Position numbers and translations under genes: made by a program | DNA from: Scatophagus argus | Taxonomy: Eukaryota; Chordata; Actinopteri; Scatophagidae | Length of the DNA stretch: 64,000 nt | Direction of reading: 5' to 3' | Assembly (NCBI RefSeq): GCF_020382885.2 | Contig: NC_058502.1 | Coordinates: 3,512,001-3,576,000 of the forward strand | The notes under the pieces: generated by a model | Told to the model about the DNA's origin: nothing | Database searches by the model: none | Seen by the model: the letters and a program-made list of their open reading frames with translations, nothing else | In this document: positions 1 through 18,028 of the stretch, one piece after another | How the letters are laid out: the number at the start of each line of letters is the position of its first letter | Numbering within the stretch: position 1 is the stretch's first letter

Positions 1-1195
1 TCAGGACCCTGCGGCTTTGAAATGACCTGCCTGAGGAGGAGCAGGCGAGCAGAACATTTTAAATCATTTCTTAAACGAGTCATTTTTAGAATTTGCTTTA
101 ATATAATGTTGTTGTTTTTCTTTTATTCATTTCTTGCTCTATTTTTTTTTAATCTGTATTTGCTTCCTCTTAAGTGATGCAGTCTTTTTATTGCTCGCTC
201 TCATTTATTTGTATTTATTTGCTGCAATGAAGTTAAATGTTTGTCAGAAATAAAAAGCAATCTGCCACTCTGGATAATGGTGCCGCTACACTCTCATTCA
301 TGCACACGTCTCTCACATGCAACACCTAGTGGTGAAATCCGGTATTACCGATCCAGCAGCAGCGCTTTCCATAAGCGCCAGTTGTCTGCAGTACAAGTCA
401 CGTCAGTGTCACTTTTTACATCATATTAGCGGCAGCTCAACTCACAATCAGTTGTAGTGGACTGCAGTGCATCTTTATGGTGCGTAGCAGAATTTACATG
501 CTCATAAAAATACAGTTTTAACTGTAAGTCTTCCAGCTGGAAACAACATTTGTATGAAGTGGTGCTAAATGCAGGTCAACCGTTCTGAACTCTAACTGAT
601 CCAGACTTAATGTCAAGTGGACTGTAGGTGGTCTTCCCAAACTCCCTCTTAGCACTCAGATTATAGATTCGTGCCAAGGACTTACACAGAAACAGAACTG
701 ATCGCAGTGCTCAGACGGACTCATGAGGCATTCAGCCCGGAGGCTTTTCACCAACATGGACCGCGGGTCACCTGACTGCTGCTGATCTGTCTGCATCTGT
801 CTGTCCCTGCCTCCCTCTCATCTGATAATTCACCTCTCTTCCAGTCTTTCTCTCTTCCTGTAAATTCTCTCACAGTCACATTAAAGAGTTTCAGGTTGCA
901 GACTGTTTGCCAGGGAAATGTTTGGTGTGTGAATCACAGTCGCCTGTTGCTTCAGCTGTGATTTCAGTTCCGGTGTGTTAGCATTTGGGGTATGACAACA
1001 TGTCACACTCACCGAGTACCTCAGCCAAAGTGAGCCCAAAATAAAACGTGTTATGAAAGTATGAATCAGAGTTTGAGCGCAGAATAAATCACGGGATCCA
1101 AGTATGCTCAGTCTGAGGACGACACCGATCAAGTAAAGAGACAAAAGAAAGTCTGGCTGCCCGATTGAACCTTTGTGCATATCTGTGTGTCCCAG
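1..1195. other. Non-coding sequence left of chrna1
   Basis: No exon is recognised here. An AATAAA-type signal near 248-253, preceded by T-rich sequence, could mark the 3' end of an upstream + strand gene. CACCTG or CAGCTG E-boxes occur near 532 and 768. I searched for an ATG followed by a hydrophobic stretch and a phase-1 donor, as expected for the first chrna1 exon, and saw none. Confidence 0.5.
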
Positions 1196-5753
<4,558 letters not shown>

Positions 5754-7820
5754 AGGCCTGAGCCACCGAGAGCACATGTTGTGTTATCAGGACGGACGTC
5801 AGAGTCGTGTTTGTCATTGAACTAGTTCAGGTTGTGTTTGCTCTCTTTATCCCCCCCGTCCCTCACACACAGTTTGAATTGATTTTTAATGCTGTGAAGT
5901 TTGTGCGTTTGAGTCTTGTGATCTCGATGGGTCATACTTGAAGATTATTCTTGTCACTAACAATTTTTCTATTGTATTAGGTTTTTTTCTACAGTGTTTT
6001 ATTGCTCTGGTGGGCTCTCTGAGTGTATTTTTTGGCAGCTTGATTTCAGGTGAGAGGATTTAATTCAATGTTACAACAAGAAAATAAAAACGTCAGACTG
6101 TATAAATATTAATGTCCACCGTGCTGAGGACTAACTGCTACATTATTAGAAAACGCGTGCACTTCCTGTTAACATTGTGAGTGAATAAAAAATCCCATTC
6201 CTGTAGGTCAGTCGAGATCTTCAGCTCAGAGTGAACGTGTAGGTAGAAACTCCATGTGGTTGTTGGAGGTGAGGGAAGAACATGTGTTCAGCTCGTTCAC
6301 AACAGACCTAATTTAAGTGCATCCCAGTCCAATTTAATTAGCAGTTCTGTAAGTGGAGTCTGGTTGACAACATGGTCCTGGTCTTTGAGTGAAGGCAAGA
6401 TATTTTCCTGTCTGGAAGTTTTATTGTCTTGTTCTGCCTGATACTCATTTACTTCTGAACTTCCTGTTTATATTTATGAGTCGAGGTTGTGTGCCAACAT
6501 TTATGGGCGAGTGATTACTTTGTTACTGATGCATCTAAATTCCTCTTAACTCTGTTGTACAGCTTGTCAAGAGCTCATTTTGAATGTTATTTGATAAATG
6601 TTTCTGACGTTTGTTGAAGGAACTCCATTCTCAGGCAGTCATCTCAGAGCTGCCTGAAGCTGCTGCTCCTCCAGAACAGTTTTGATTTGTCACTTCATGG
6701 GCATGGAGTTTTTCCACCAGTGACCATATACCTGGCATCAAAATAGCTGGAATAAGTGAGGTCAAATGATCGTTCCTCATTTAGGGAACGTGACGTAAGC
6801 ACAGGTTCGGATTGTGCCAAAGCAAATGAAAAGTGATGTTAACAGATAAAACAGTGATATTTTAAACAATGGATGGGAAAAAATTCCATGACATCAGACA
6901 TATCACAGTTGCGGTGTTGCCTGAGTTAACAGCAAGCGGCTGAAGGCAACGTGATTTATTTTGCAGCTGTGATTCCTTAGTTTGGGTTAATAATAATAAT
7001 AATAATAAAGTTCTGCTGTCCTATTGAGCTGATCGTTTTCTGTTTTTGTCATTTACATGTATTTGCAGTTGTCTGTGAGTTAAATACACAAAATTAAGAA
7101 AAATCATGTTCTATTTAACTCACTTAATCTAACGAATTACAGTACATGGCTTTAGTATGGCGGAGAGCTTCTGCAAAGGAAGATCAGTTTCTGAAATTGT
7201 TTTATTGGAGCTCACAATCTGAGTTTTTCTGTAGGCTAAATGTTGCTTTAACAACTGCAAGAAACAGCACATTTCAGTCTGTGAAGTCTCACTGTGGTTT
7301 GTAATTTATTTTCATGAATAAAAACATTGTTTAACAAATTGCCCCATGGAAGTGGGGGTGTGCTTTGAACATGTCCAGTTCACTAGTCTGGTCAGACCTA
7401 CTTATTGCATAGCTGTTTATTTGTTTGCCATTTTATCTTTATTATTGTATTATGAGGGTAATGTCATCTAAAGTCAATTTCACTAATGCAACTCCATCAT
7501 AAAATCTATAGCCTTTCTTAGTCTTGATAGCAGGCCTATAATCTACTCATGATTGTGCACTTTCTTATTCGCATTTCCCCATTAAAACACTGCAGTTTCC
7601 ACATGGCTTACAGAAGGGTGTTGAGGATACCATGTGAGCACATTCTCAGACTGAGTAAATCAAAATTTCACCCAAATCACAACAAGCAAATATTTGTTCA
7701 CTTACCCACAGTGGTTTATGGCCTCACAGATAAAACTAAACTAATCTATAAACAGTCAGAAGATAGCAGATGTAGGAAGCAGAACAAAGCAACTACTGCC
7801 TTCCTATGTTGTTGAAAAAT
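5754..7820. other. chrna1 3' UTR and intergenic space between convergent genes
   Basis: The chrna1 3' UTR probably ends shortly after AATAAA at 6083-6088; a second signal lies near 6184. After this comes AT-rich single-copy-looking DNA with an (AAT)n run near 6989-7008. No coding exon or RNA gene is recognised up to the convergent 3' end of the lunapark gene. Confidence 0.6.
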
Positions 7821-10491
7821 TTTATTAGGCGTGCCATGCACACACTTAAAGACAACCAGCATTGGCAAAAACATAACAAAGAAACCTAACGGAAGAAAAA
7901 CTACAAATACAAACAGGTATGAACACGTGTCAATGTGTTGAGGAGCTGAGAAGTTTTTAAATAATAAAATGACAGCTTCACGTTTTCATCACCAGCAGGT
8001 TTTATGGGGGATACGAAGCTTGTTAACACTGTATCATCCAGCTCACCACAAGTCAGTTAGCTGGTGCAGTTTACCGCCACGCAGCATTTTGCACAGGAAA
8101 TGACCAAGAAGTCAGGCTATTTTAAATTCATGACATAAACTTTTCTCAGCATTCAACAAAGGGTTTTTTGTGCCGTGTGCACATTCAGAAGGCTCTCCCA
8201 AAGCTTTACAACTTTTATCAGACGACTTTGTGCCGTTGTGAGGTTTTGAGGACGTCACAGCTGACTGGTAAAATCCCAAATGAAACAGACCAGAATACAC
8301 ATATCAACTGTTTTCCCCTAAAGAATATTTTGTCCACTTAGCCTGGGTGTGTTGCTTGGACCAGACCTGGTGATGCAACATATTTACATTTGCATAGACA
8401 CTCACTATTTCTTCCAGTTCCATTCAATAACAGAATAAACTGTAGTCAAAACCTGAACCTCCTCAATTTTAATGTTGCCACAATGGCTAACATACGGCAG
8501 ATCACGCGGTAAACTAACGAAAACAGCAGCAGCAACCAAAGCAAGCACTGTGACAGCACCAGGCATCTACGGAGTGCACACATTTAAAAATGCTTAAAAT
8601 TAATGTAAATACCTAAAATATTTCAATAAATGTTAATCTGCAGCTTCTTGAAGGCCTCTATGCCTCTGATTATTTAAAACCAAACAGTGCAGCAATACTT
8701 GAACTACAAGTTAAAACTCATGGCCAAATAAATACACAAAGAAACTCAGTACAAATGGAGTCAACAAATACAGGACAACAAGAAAACGCAGTGCATTTGG
8801 CAAATGATAATCCGACTGAGAACTATGAATGGCAACAACCAGAACGAGATAATTTGGCATTTTTAGCTCCAGTCTGTAAATCTTTCCTCAACTGCCAAAA
8901 AGTTCAGTTCATTGTCAGCATTGTTTATTAACACTCATGCTAGCATCAAACTAATAAGCTGTCTAAGGTTGACAGCCTTCACCTAAAAAAGCTAAACTAA
9001 AATGCAACTGTAAATGTTCACCTTTCCCATACTGCAAAAAAAAAAGCTTGGTTAAGAAAAATGACATCAAATTTTTTCCCACATGTTGTTTCTACCCAGA
9101 GAGAGCACACAGAACTGCAGGGTTACACTGAAAGGTCTGAAGAATCACATTTGACCTACAGCTTCAGAAGCTGCTCTGCAGACGTGAGTGCAGCTCACAA
9201 GGAGAAGTTGTGTTAGTCGTGTTCAAATGCACCAACTGCAGTTTGTCTGGGTAACCTCTCATGTCTTAGATATCACTCGTCTGGAGCAACGGAATAAATT
9301 AAAAAACAAAAATAAAAAAAAGACCACGAATCGTTAAAAATTACAGCAGGATAAAACATGTACATGCATATAAGGGTGGGCGGTTTTAGGTCTTAGCTCG
9401 TGATTGATCTTCAACAGATGAGGAAAATGAATGTCCTCTTAAATGAACTCTCTTTTATGCAAAGCTTTGTTTAAATGGAGAAATTCATGGGCTGTTTAAA
9501 GTCTGGCTACAGTCTACAAGGCCTACAGACTGAAGGCAAAGGTCAGAATTCAGTGGATGTGGATCTTGACTGCAATTACATAGACTGTGATTTTATATTT
9601 TCGCCACCCTCACATGCATCAGTGTTAAATGTAGTTACAACAAAATTATCAACCTTATTTATCATTAGGCTAAAGGTTTGTATGGGGGATTAAAAACAGC
9701 AGCCTGAAACCTCATATGTACTGTAAACACATCTGACGATGTTCTGACTCTGAACAAGTTTGTGTTAAGAACTATTGTTATGATCTTAACAATAAATAAT
9801 GAGTACGTACAATACTTAAATCTTCATCATACTAAACTGTGATATTCAGCAAAGTGTGGCGGCACCACTCCGAGTGGAGTCAGGGTCAGTGAAGGAATTT
9901 AGATTTAAGCTGCAACTATTTGTGAACCAGCAGTTCTATCTAAAACCATACCAAACCTAAAAGAACCTCTTACTGTAAATCACAGAACACAAAAAAAAAT
10001 ATCTGTCGGCCACTACACACAAAGCATCACCAGCAGCCATCTTGTCTACTGAGAAACAGCCCGAAGATTAAAACTACAATCATCCATCTGACGCCTTCCC
10101 AATCAACCAATCCATGTGTTTAGGCCGTGATACACTGGCATCATTTTTGGCAATATCACTGGACAATTTGAATATTAAATATCATGAAGCGTGCGTTATG
10201 TTTTTAAATAAAAATACATTTCATCTACATGATCTCCTCTGCGAGCTCGAGCTTAATATGATGGTCAGTCAAAATTAGACAAAAAAAAGAAGAAAATGAT
10301 GAAACAAAAAGCTCCAAACTGAGTAAGATTGATTACGTTTTTGGTTGCAAGGAAGACAGATATCATTAAAGTACAGTTGGTGACCATCCTTGTCCAACTA
10401 TATTAATCTGAAATGCCACCTGTCTATCATGGCCAGAAGCAACACCTTTCATTGGAACAGAACAATCAGACGTCACTGCTCCTCTCCGAAG
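7821..10491 (-). other. Probable 3' UTR of the lunapark gene
   Basis: This is sequence downstream of the lunapark stop codon (10494-10492) on the minus strand. AATAAA on the minus strand (TTTATT at 7821-7826) is a reasonable end signal and would make a 3' UTR of about 2.7 kb. Many closer AATAAA-like hexamers exist, so shorter forms are possible. No ORF of note is present. Confidence 0.45.
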
Positions 10492-13400
10492 CTATGATGG
10501 CTGAGAGTCTGTCTCACAGGGGGCGCTGTCACTCTGCTGACTCTCTGTTTCCACCACTTCCTCCTCCTGAACCATTTCTTCTCCCTCCTCCTGCTGCTGC
10601 TCCTCTGATTGGGTCTCACACTCTACTTCTTGAGTGGGTCCTTCATCTTCTCCGCACTCTTTCTCATCTGAGGAGAAGAAGAGGAAGACGTGTATTCAAC
10701 CAGTAAGTGAAGACGCAGAACGAACAGAACGGTGAGACAAAGAGGCAGCGATTGAGATAAGGTGAAGAGTTTCCAAGACAGTAAAGGATTGATTCTTGGG
10801 AGTTAAAAATCAGTGATGAATGAAGAAAAATTAGCACCATTCCCTTTGTTAAGTTTAATAAAGTTAAACAGGAGTTGATTGAGCAACAGAGAGTTTCAGA
10901 AGCTTTACTAACATCCCTCAAAGTCTCACATCCAACAGCTTCAAGAGGAAAATTAAAACGGTCTCTGTTTGACACAAATAAAACCCTTTCATGATCAGAA
11001 TCAAATCTAGAGGCTCCCGTGTTTCAGAAACACAGATTTAAAGAGCATAATTACATCGTTAAAATCACTGCCTCTTAATGTAATTTTTGGTATGATTCAC
11101 AGTGGATCTTAAAATCAAACAGGATTCACAATCTGAACACACCATCATGGGCACACTTAAAATTTCATTTAGTTACACAGAAAATAATCATAAATCCAGA
11201 CTGTGGCAAAAGGAAGCTAAGAGCCCCATTCGGACAAGATCAAGTTAATAAAATAGTTAAAGCCCTGCTCTTCGATTACTGAACTCTTTGCAGATCACAC
11301 TGTCCAGTTACAGGAGGTGATTTATGATAGACGAGAATATTCGGTGGAAAATCACATGTTCTGAAGTGAAAGTAACAGGAAACGCGGGTCTGAAAACTCA
11401 GATATATACCGTAAAATCAAAATAAAACTATATGTGCGATTTAAATTAAGGAAGAGTACACAAAAAGGAGGAATTAACTTCTATAACTATAACTAGGATT
11501 GGGTAAAAATGTGCTAAAGGTAAAATTAAAACCACTAATCAGACCTCTTACGTTGAAACAAAAAATATATCAACAAGCTCCCATCAAGAAACACATCTTG
11601 TCAGAATGGAGGTCAAACAGATAAAATATAACACCTGATGCACAAAATATTTGACATCCTTGATTTTTTTTATGTGAAGTGATGTGACCAGGCACCAACA
11701 CTGCTGTCATACTGACATACTGCTGGTGTAAGTGACACAAGTTAACAAGAAAATGTTCCACATTAACTGTGCAGACTGGAGAGCAAATCAATCAATAAGG
11801 AGAGTTGTCTAAATATTTTGTACAGTCAGTGAAGACCATATCTGGGTCAAATAAGTGTTTGTTTTAATTACAGTTTTGTTTAGCATTTACTTAAATTCAG
11901 AGGGCACCAAATGTGAAAACTAAATGCATCAGGACAATTCAGATAATACTGGATCAGTAGTCCTGCAACTTTTGCAAGAGCCTAGGAGATTTTACAAACT
12001 TTGCATGATGAATCATAGCTGTCTGATCAGGATCAAACGTATCAGTAAACACTATTTAACCCAGGTCTGGTGTAGACATCCGGTAACGGCTAAAATCCGT
12101 TGTAGTTTTAGTTTGATTAGTGATGGTGATTCATGGTAGGCATCGGTCTGCAGTCTACAATGTTATTGATTCTATAGCAAAGAAAATGGACCCATTAATC
12201 ATCAGATCTATCAAATCAGTTCAAATTAAGCCAGATCAGACAGTGCAGGGAGAAGAGGGGAACCTGGACTCTGCAGAGGTCGGTTCTGAGGGTTCTTTGG
12301 ACTCTGCTGGATCTTGAAACTGTGGACCAAATTCCACGGAGCTGGAGCCTTGGCTAGAGGCAAGATCACACCATCAAACCCACTGGTCACTATAACGCAA
12401 CACAGTTAGTGTGCTCAGAGGAAATGTGCTGAGGAAATTCTGTGAATGCACAATCTAATGGATGCAGGCTGTGGTGGGAAGTAAAGACTTATTTTTGCTG
12501 CTTCGACTTTGAGCTAAAGATTATTAACTTGTGTTTTTAAACAATGAACCACTGAAATTGACTAACTGGAATTTTTCTGTGACATATACTCTGTAACTGA
12601 TATGCCACTCTTAATTAGTTCAAAAGAAAGCAAGCAAAGAAATTTGTTTCCATTTTTTGTAGCTGGTGTTGCAGCGCCATGAAAACAAGAAAGTTGTTTT
12701 TTTCTACTAATTTAATTTGGTAAAATTGTTGTATTTCTCATGTCTAATATGATAAGTTCAGTTGTTCTGTTCTGTTCCTGTAGCAGACAGGATGGTGATA
12801 TTTGAAGGTGGTGGTGTCTCACCGCTGTTGGCTCACTGCTCACTAACTACTCGAGATGACAAAAGTTATCAAATTGGGAAAAGAATCAAACACAAACAAA
12901 TGAGGTCAACAGGCGCACTAGCTAAGAAGCACTGAACATGGCAGGTTAGGACATGGATTAAATAACAAAAAGATGCACAAAACAGTGTGAGTATGAATAT
13001 GTGTGTTTGTGCAGATCCCAAGTCTGAACCAACTTATTTTACCTTGTTTAATGATGTATTTTCAGATGTTTATTTTAGTCAAACGATGTCTGACTGTGGT
13101 TCCAGTATGTGTGAATCAGACACAGTTGTAGCAGGGGTTCTAATTAGGACTTGCTTCTTTCAGCGTAGCTCTTCAGTTTAACACAAAGCCCTTTCACTGA
13201 TTTCTCAGATCTGAGGAGACCTGGTCTTGGTGTCTCTTTCTTGCTGCTGGTCTGTGTTTTTGTGTTTTTCAATACCTCCAGAAGGGGGCGCGCTTTCCTC
13301 CGTGTCAGTCCCAGAACGAGGTGACGGTCCAGGGGAACGTGATTCTGCTCTCAGCCGCCTCTCATAGCTGAACTCTGGAAGCCGTGGAGCCTGAGGGCGT

Positions 13401-16400
13401 GTCTTCCTGGCCGGATTCAGGAAGTAGCAATATGCACAACGAAATGCTAGGAGGTTGGAAACAGAAAGAAGGAGAGAGAAAGAAAACAAAAACTCAACTA
13501 ACATGGTTTTCTTTTAACTGAGACAGACCTTCTCATTCAGCGTGGAGAGTTGCTGTTATTACCTAGATATTCAAACTCCTCTTTCAGAGCCATGCCGTTG
13601 TGAGAAAAGCACTGCTGGCAGATCAGGGCGTACCTATGGAAAGGAAGGAAGAACAGAACAAGGGAGAGAGGTGGTTTGATATAACAATTTTGTGACATTC
13701 AAAGTATAGTCCATGAGTTATTTGGGAAAAAAATCCACTTATCTGTCAATTCGACTTCTGTCACTGATTGCCTCTTTCCTAGAGGACTTCAGTTAAGGCC
13801 CTCAAAGGTTAACAGGGCCCAATAGGTACAACTAACTAGCAAACTCAGAGGGTCTTTGTGATGAAGGGCTCCACTGTTCCTTTACAGTTTCTGTTGCAGA
13901 CTAATATCAACATGTCTTCATCTACACAATTAAACTGCTGGTGACACCACTGACACCAATCCCTTGTGGAGAATCTGCAGACTGCTCAGTCAGAATATGA
14001 GTTTGGGAATAAGCTGTGTCTGACATGTTAAGAAAGGGTCTTCACCTGTTCTGTGGTCCATCCCCTACCAGGTACTCAATGACTCGGTCCACAGTTCCTC
14101 TGTCTTTGGGCAGAATCGGTCTTGCTAATGGAGGACCTGGAGGGTGCAGGCCTGCAAAGACAGTGCACACAAGTAAATTAACACACACACACACATATAT
14201 TTTTTTCTGTCAATATGAGTTTTTACATTTTAGACTTGGTGCATTCAGCCAACACAGGCTCTGCTAGCATCAGCTGCTGATGTTTCTTTTTTTCATGCTC
14301 ACACAGCAACTTTTATGCTAGAAAACAGTCATTCAAAGGCTTTGCAACCTACCTACACCTGGTACAGGGGAGCACGGTGTCCTGGGTACTGCCCCCTGGT
14401 GGACAGAGCCAGACAGAGCAGATCTCTCTGGCGGTCCTCCTGGAGCTGAGAGAGGGACAGGTTCTGTAGGGAGAGCAACATGGGATAAAAACACAGACAG
14501 ATGCCTAAAAGAACTAAGTCAAAGGCAGCTGGACGTGCTGCTCATTTATGCGGCCTTTGACTTGGTACTTCACCCATGACCTGGATGCCTCAGAATCAGA
14601 AGACTTCACTTGTAATATTCCGCGATGGAACAAAACAACAGACAAGCTCTCACTGTCAGGCTTGAAGCCGTGGCACTTACAAACTGTGATACTGAATCAC
14701 ACTTAATGTTAAGTATCTCTGTGTGCCCCCTTACCCACAGGTGTGACCCCTGGTCCCACTGGGGGCCGTGCTCCCACAGGAGTCATTGCCATGGCAACTG
14801 GGGTTCCCATGGGCATGGGTCTCATTGCCACCCCTCTCTGTCGAATCTCTGCAGAGAGGAAAGAAATTCATTGCATAATTAATTATGTTGCAGAGGTAAG
14901 TATTTGTGTGATCAATCCTCCAACCATTTTATTCTTCCCTTTATGACGCTTTCTTCTCTCTGCAGAACTGCGATCAGCGTTCCATCAACGGCAACAACCA
15001 GCAACCTTTAAATATGATACTTTATCTTACTGTTGAGTACTGATGTGTGTCATACCTTGTCCTGGTCTGGGAGTCATCTGAGGACGAACTGGAGTCGACT
15101 CCAGCTCCTGCAAAATAGCAGCAAATAAAACCACCAAAGTCAAACAAAACAAAAGTTAAACTGAGCAAACAGATATACAGGGCAGAAAACCAACTGCACT
15201 CACAGCTTTCTTCTTAGCTTCAGGATCAAAACGTTCCAGGATGAGTTTGGCATTTTTGTACGTCTCTGTCTCCATCACCTCCTCCAGCTGGATACACAAA
15301 ACATGGAAACGGATGTTCTAACATTCTGACTGAATTTGGTGATTGGGTTCATACCAAAAGGAGCACTGGGTCAAACCAGGGCAAAATAGCCTATGCCATT
15401 TTAGCAAAATCTAAATGCTGAAAAGAAAAACGTAAAATAAGTATTAAATGTTCAAAGGCAGCTGCAGTGAACAGCAGTTCTTGTTTGATGAATCAATATC
15501 AAAAAACACCACTTTTTAAACTGAAGAAAGAGAGATCATTTTGCATTTTGACTTTGAGAGAACAGTCAGACTCCCTCACACCATAATATCAAAACTACCC
15601 TTCAACAAGTAAATAAAAGTTGCATGAGTGAAATGTGAACTGTGAAGAATTTGTCACTTACAATCTTTTTTTTGGCAGCCTTTAAATCTTCTAATTTATC
15701 ATCTAAAAAGAAAGGAAGCAAAAAAACTGTTTTTGTTGCACAGTTTAAAATAGTTTCAACAGAGCTGTTTGTCTGCATAGAGCAAGCAATAAAAGTCATG
15801 TTTCTATGAGACAGCACGATAGTTCACTATTGTTAAAATATGTGACAGCAAAGCATCAACAAAAACCTGAAAAAGGGTTAGCTGGAGGGACAGATGGACA
15901 GAGAGGGACTGATGGACGACTTACTGTTTCTCTCAGTGCGTTTTGAGAAAAGGAAGATCAACAGCTTCCTGATGAACCACACCCTGTTGAGGAGAAGGAA
16001 AAGGACAGCAAGACAGAGGTTCAGTTTTCTTTATAATAAACTTCAGATTCAGATTTGTAAACAAACACAAGTACTCTATGCTCACAGCTTATCGAACACT
16101 GCACATAAGGAACAGAGTATTCAAATATTATTTTAAGATTGCAGGTGGATCAGATTGAAAAACACACGTCTGCACTTGGCAGAGGGTCGCGAAGGACATC
16201 ATAAAACAACATGAGCACTCACAGCACAGGGTATATGAAGAAAGGCAGAGCCATCGCTATTCTGTGCAGCCATTGTTCAGGCAGGTAGAGGCAGTACACA
16301 ATCAGAGAGGTCAACAGGTACAGGATCGACGAGTAGAGGAGCAGGCGGCCGACCCACAGCTGCAGACACAAACATTCATACATACGGATGAGAGAAAAGA

Positions 16401-18028
16401 AATCACAGCTCAGGATATCAATGCACGTCTTGGATGTTTTGGTGTCTTTACCTTTTGCAGACGTTGATTCTTGGCTCTAAACTCCTCCAGCTCTTTAATC
16501 TCCTACAACGGAAACATGAGGATTAAAACCTATTTAAACTTTTTCTTGATTTCTTTAACTCGAAGTTCTCTTCTGTTGTCTCTTTGATTTAAATGGGTAT
16601 AATCAAATGTCAGTTGCTATTTCAGGCTGGTTCAATAATGACCATTCTGATAAAGCAAAGACCAATGATGTCAGCTGGATAACTGTATCAATTAAAACAC
16701 AGAATTCCTGTCACACATTTTGTGACCATCCCATAATTCAACAATCTTACTTTTGAGACACTAGACATCTTCATTATGTAAAAGTGTAACGCAAACTGTT
16801 ACTATGTAAACCTAAAATGCAAACCGTGACAACAGTTTCTTGTTTTTGTGTAGTCTCACTGAAAATCCAAGTATAACTGTATATGTTGAACTAAAACGCA
16901 GACTGTGAGTCATATAATTTGATAAAATGTTAGTCAGTACCTTGTCGAGGTTCTCCAGCTGCTCAACAGTGGTTGGCTTTGTCTGGATTGAGGATAAAGA
17001 TCAAGAAAGTATCATCAGGTTTGTCAGATCAATTAAAGCTGGGCTTCTCAGTTTCACTCACGGCCAACATATTCAGTACTGATTGGTTTAATTCAGTAAA
17101 CAATCAACCCTGATTATGTAAACACGTTTACTTTGGAGTTAACAAGGTGTCAGCTCGTGCTTCACTGGAATATCACAGCTACAGGCAAATAAAGGTCAAT
17201 GTGACGTACCACTCCTTATTTCTCTACATCTGTATTATGTGGATGTTTCTGAAAAATGACTGAATGTAAAAACCAAGAGTAAGACTTTCTATTGCTCAAC
17301 CTCTTGTGCTGTCTCTCTGCCTCCCTCTCTTTCCCTTTGACTTCTCCATGTCTAAAAATAGTACATGAATTTCATCCAGCTCGGGAACAGGGTTCAGTGT
17401 GTTGCTGGTTACACATCCAAATTGTTGGTTATCTTCATGACACTTCAGTGTTCAGAAATAAGTTTTTGTCGGTCAGAAATTAGTCACCTCACCTCTTCTC
17501 AGTGGTGTTTTTCTCATTTTAATCTAAGAATCGGGTGTGCTGTGATCAGGTAAATGTTGCCATCTGCCGTATACCCAGTGAAACAAAGCTATCATGAAAC
17601 AGAATAAATTTTTTTAAGGCAAGTTTTGAGACATCTGCTGAAGACCAAACACCAAATAAAACATTTGAGTAAAAGCATTCAAATCTCTCCATTTTAAAAT
17701 GAGACTGGGCAGCCTTGTTGATTTCTGTTTATCTTCAGTTGTTACCTTTATACTTTGGAACTGATATTAAGACTGACTAATACTTGTTGAGGTATGGAAT
17801 GACTTTATGTATAATTCCTCTTAAATCCTCATAATGAAAGACAACCATTCAAATGTCACTGTCAGCTCTCTCCCTGAGGATCAAAGGCCTAAAATAATAA
17901 TAATAATAATGATAGTAACCAATTTTATCAACTAAATTTCTTCTTTACAAGGTCTTTCATTAAGATTTAATGAAATTCTTCCTTTTCTATCATCCACTTA
18001 CCTTCCATCTGGATATCAAGGCTCCCAT
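10492..18028 (-). CDS. lnpb: Lunapark, ER three-way junction protein
   Basis: Lunapark stabilises three-way junctions of the tubular endoplasmic reticulum. Fourteen coding exons join in phase to 411 residues: 18028-18002, 16982-16941, 16502-16452, 16359-16223, 15983-15925, 15702-15662, 15287-15204, 15107-15056, 14848-14735, 14463-14359, 14151-14046, 13633-13563, 13446-13276 and 10667-10492. The product starts MGALISRWK, with Gly2 available for myristoylation as in the family. Next come a short coiled coil (about 18-40), two membrane segments (about 46-66 and 74-98), a second coiled coil, a Pro-rich middle, and the C4 zinc finger (Cys278, 281, 300, 303) followed by the signature NPARKTRPQAPRLPEFS. 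The tail is very acidic. In exon 13276-13446 I chose the donor at 13275-13274 because it alone keeps frame into the last exon. Lunapark flanks HoxD clusters on the posterior side; the b suffix is inferred from the Hox content. Confidence 0.95.
14389..14402 (-). promoter_or_regulatory. Strong CTCF-like motif inside a lunapark exon
   Basis: On the minus strand the bases read CCACCAGGGGGCAG, a full match to the CTCF core CCA(S)(Y)AG(R)(K)GGC(R)(S). It lies wholly within the coding exon 14463-14359. Binding is inference. Confidence 0.5.
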
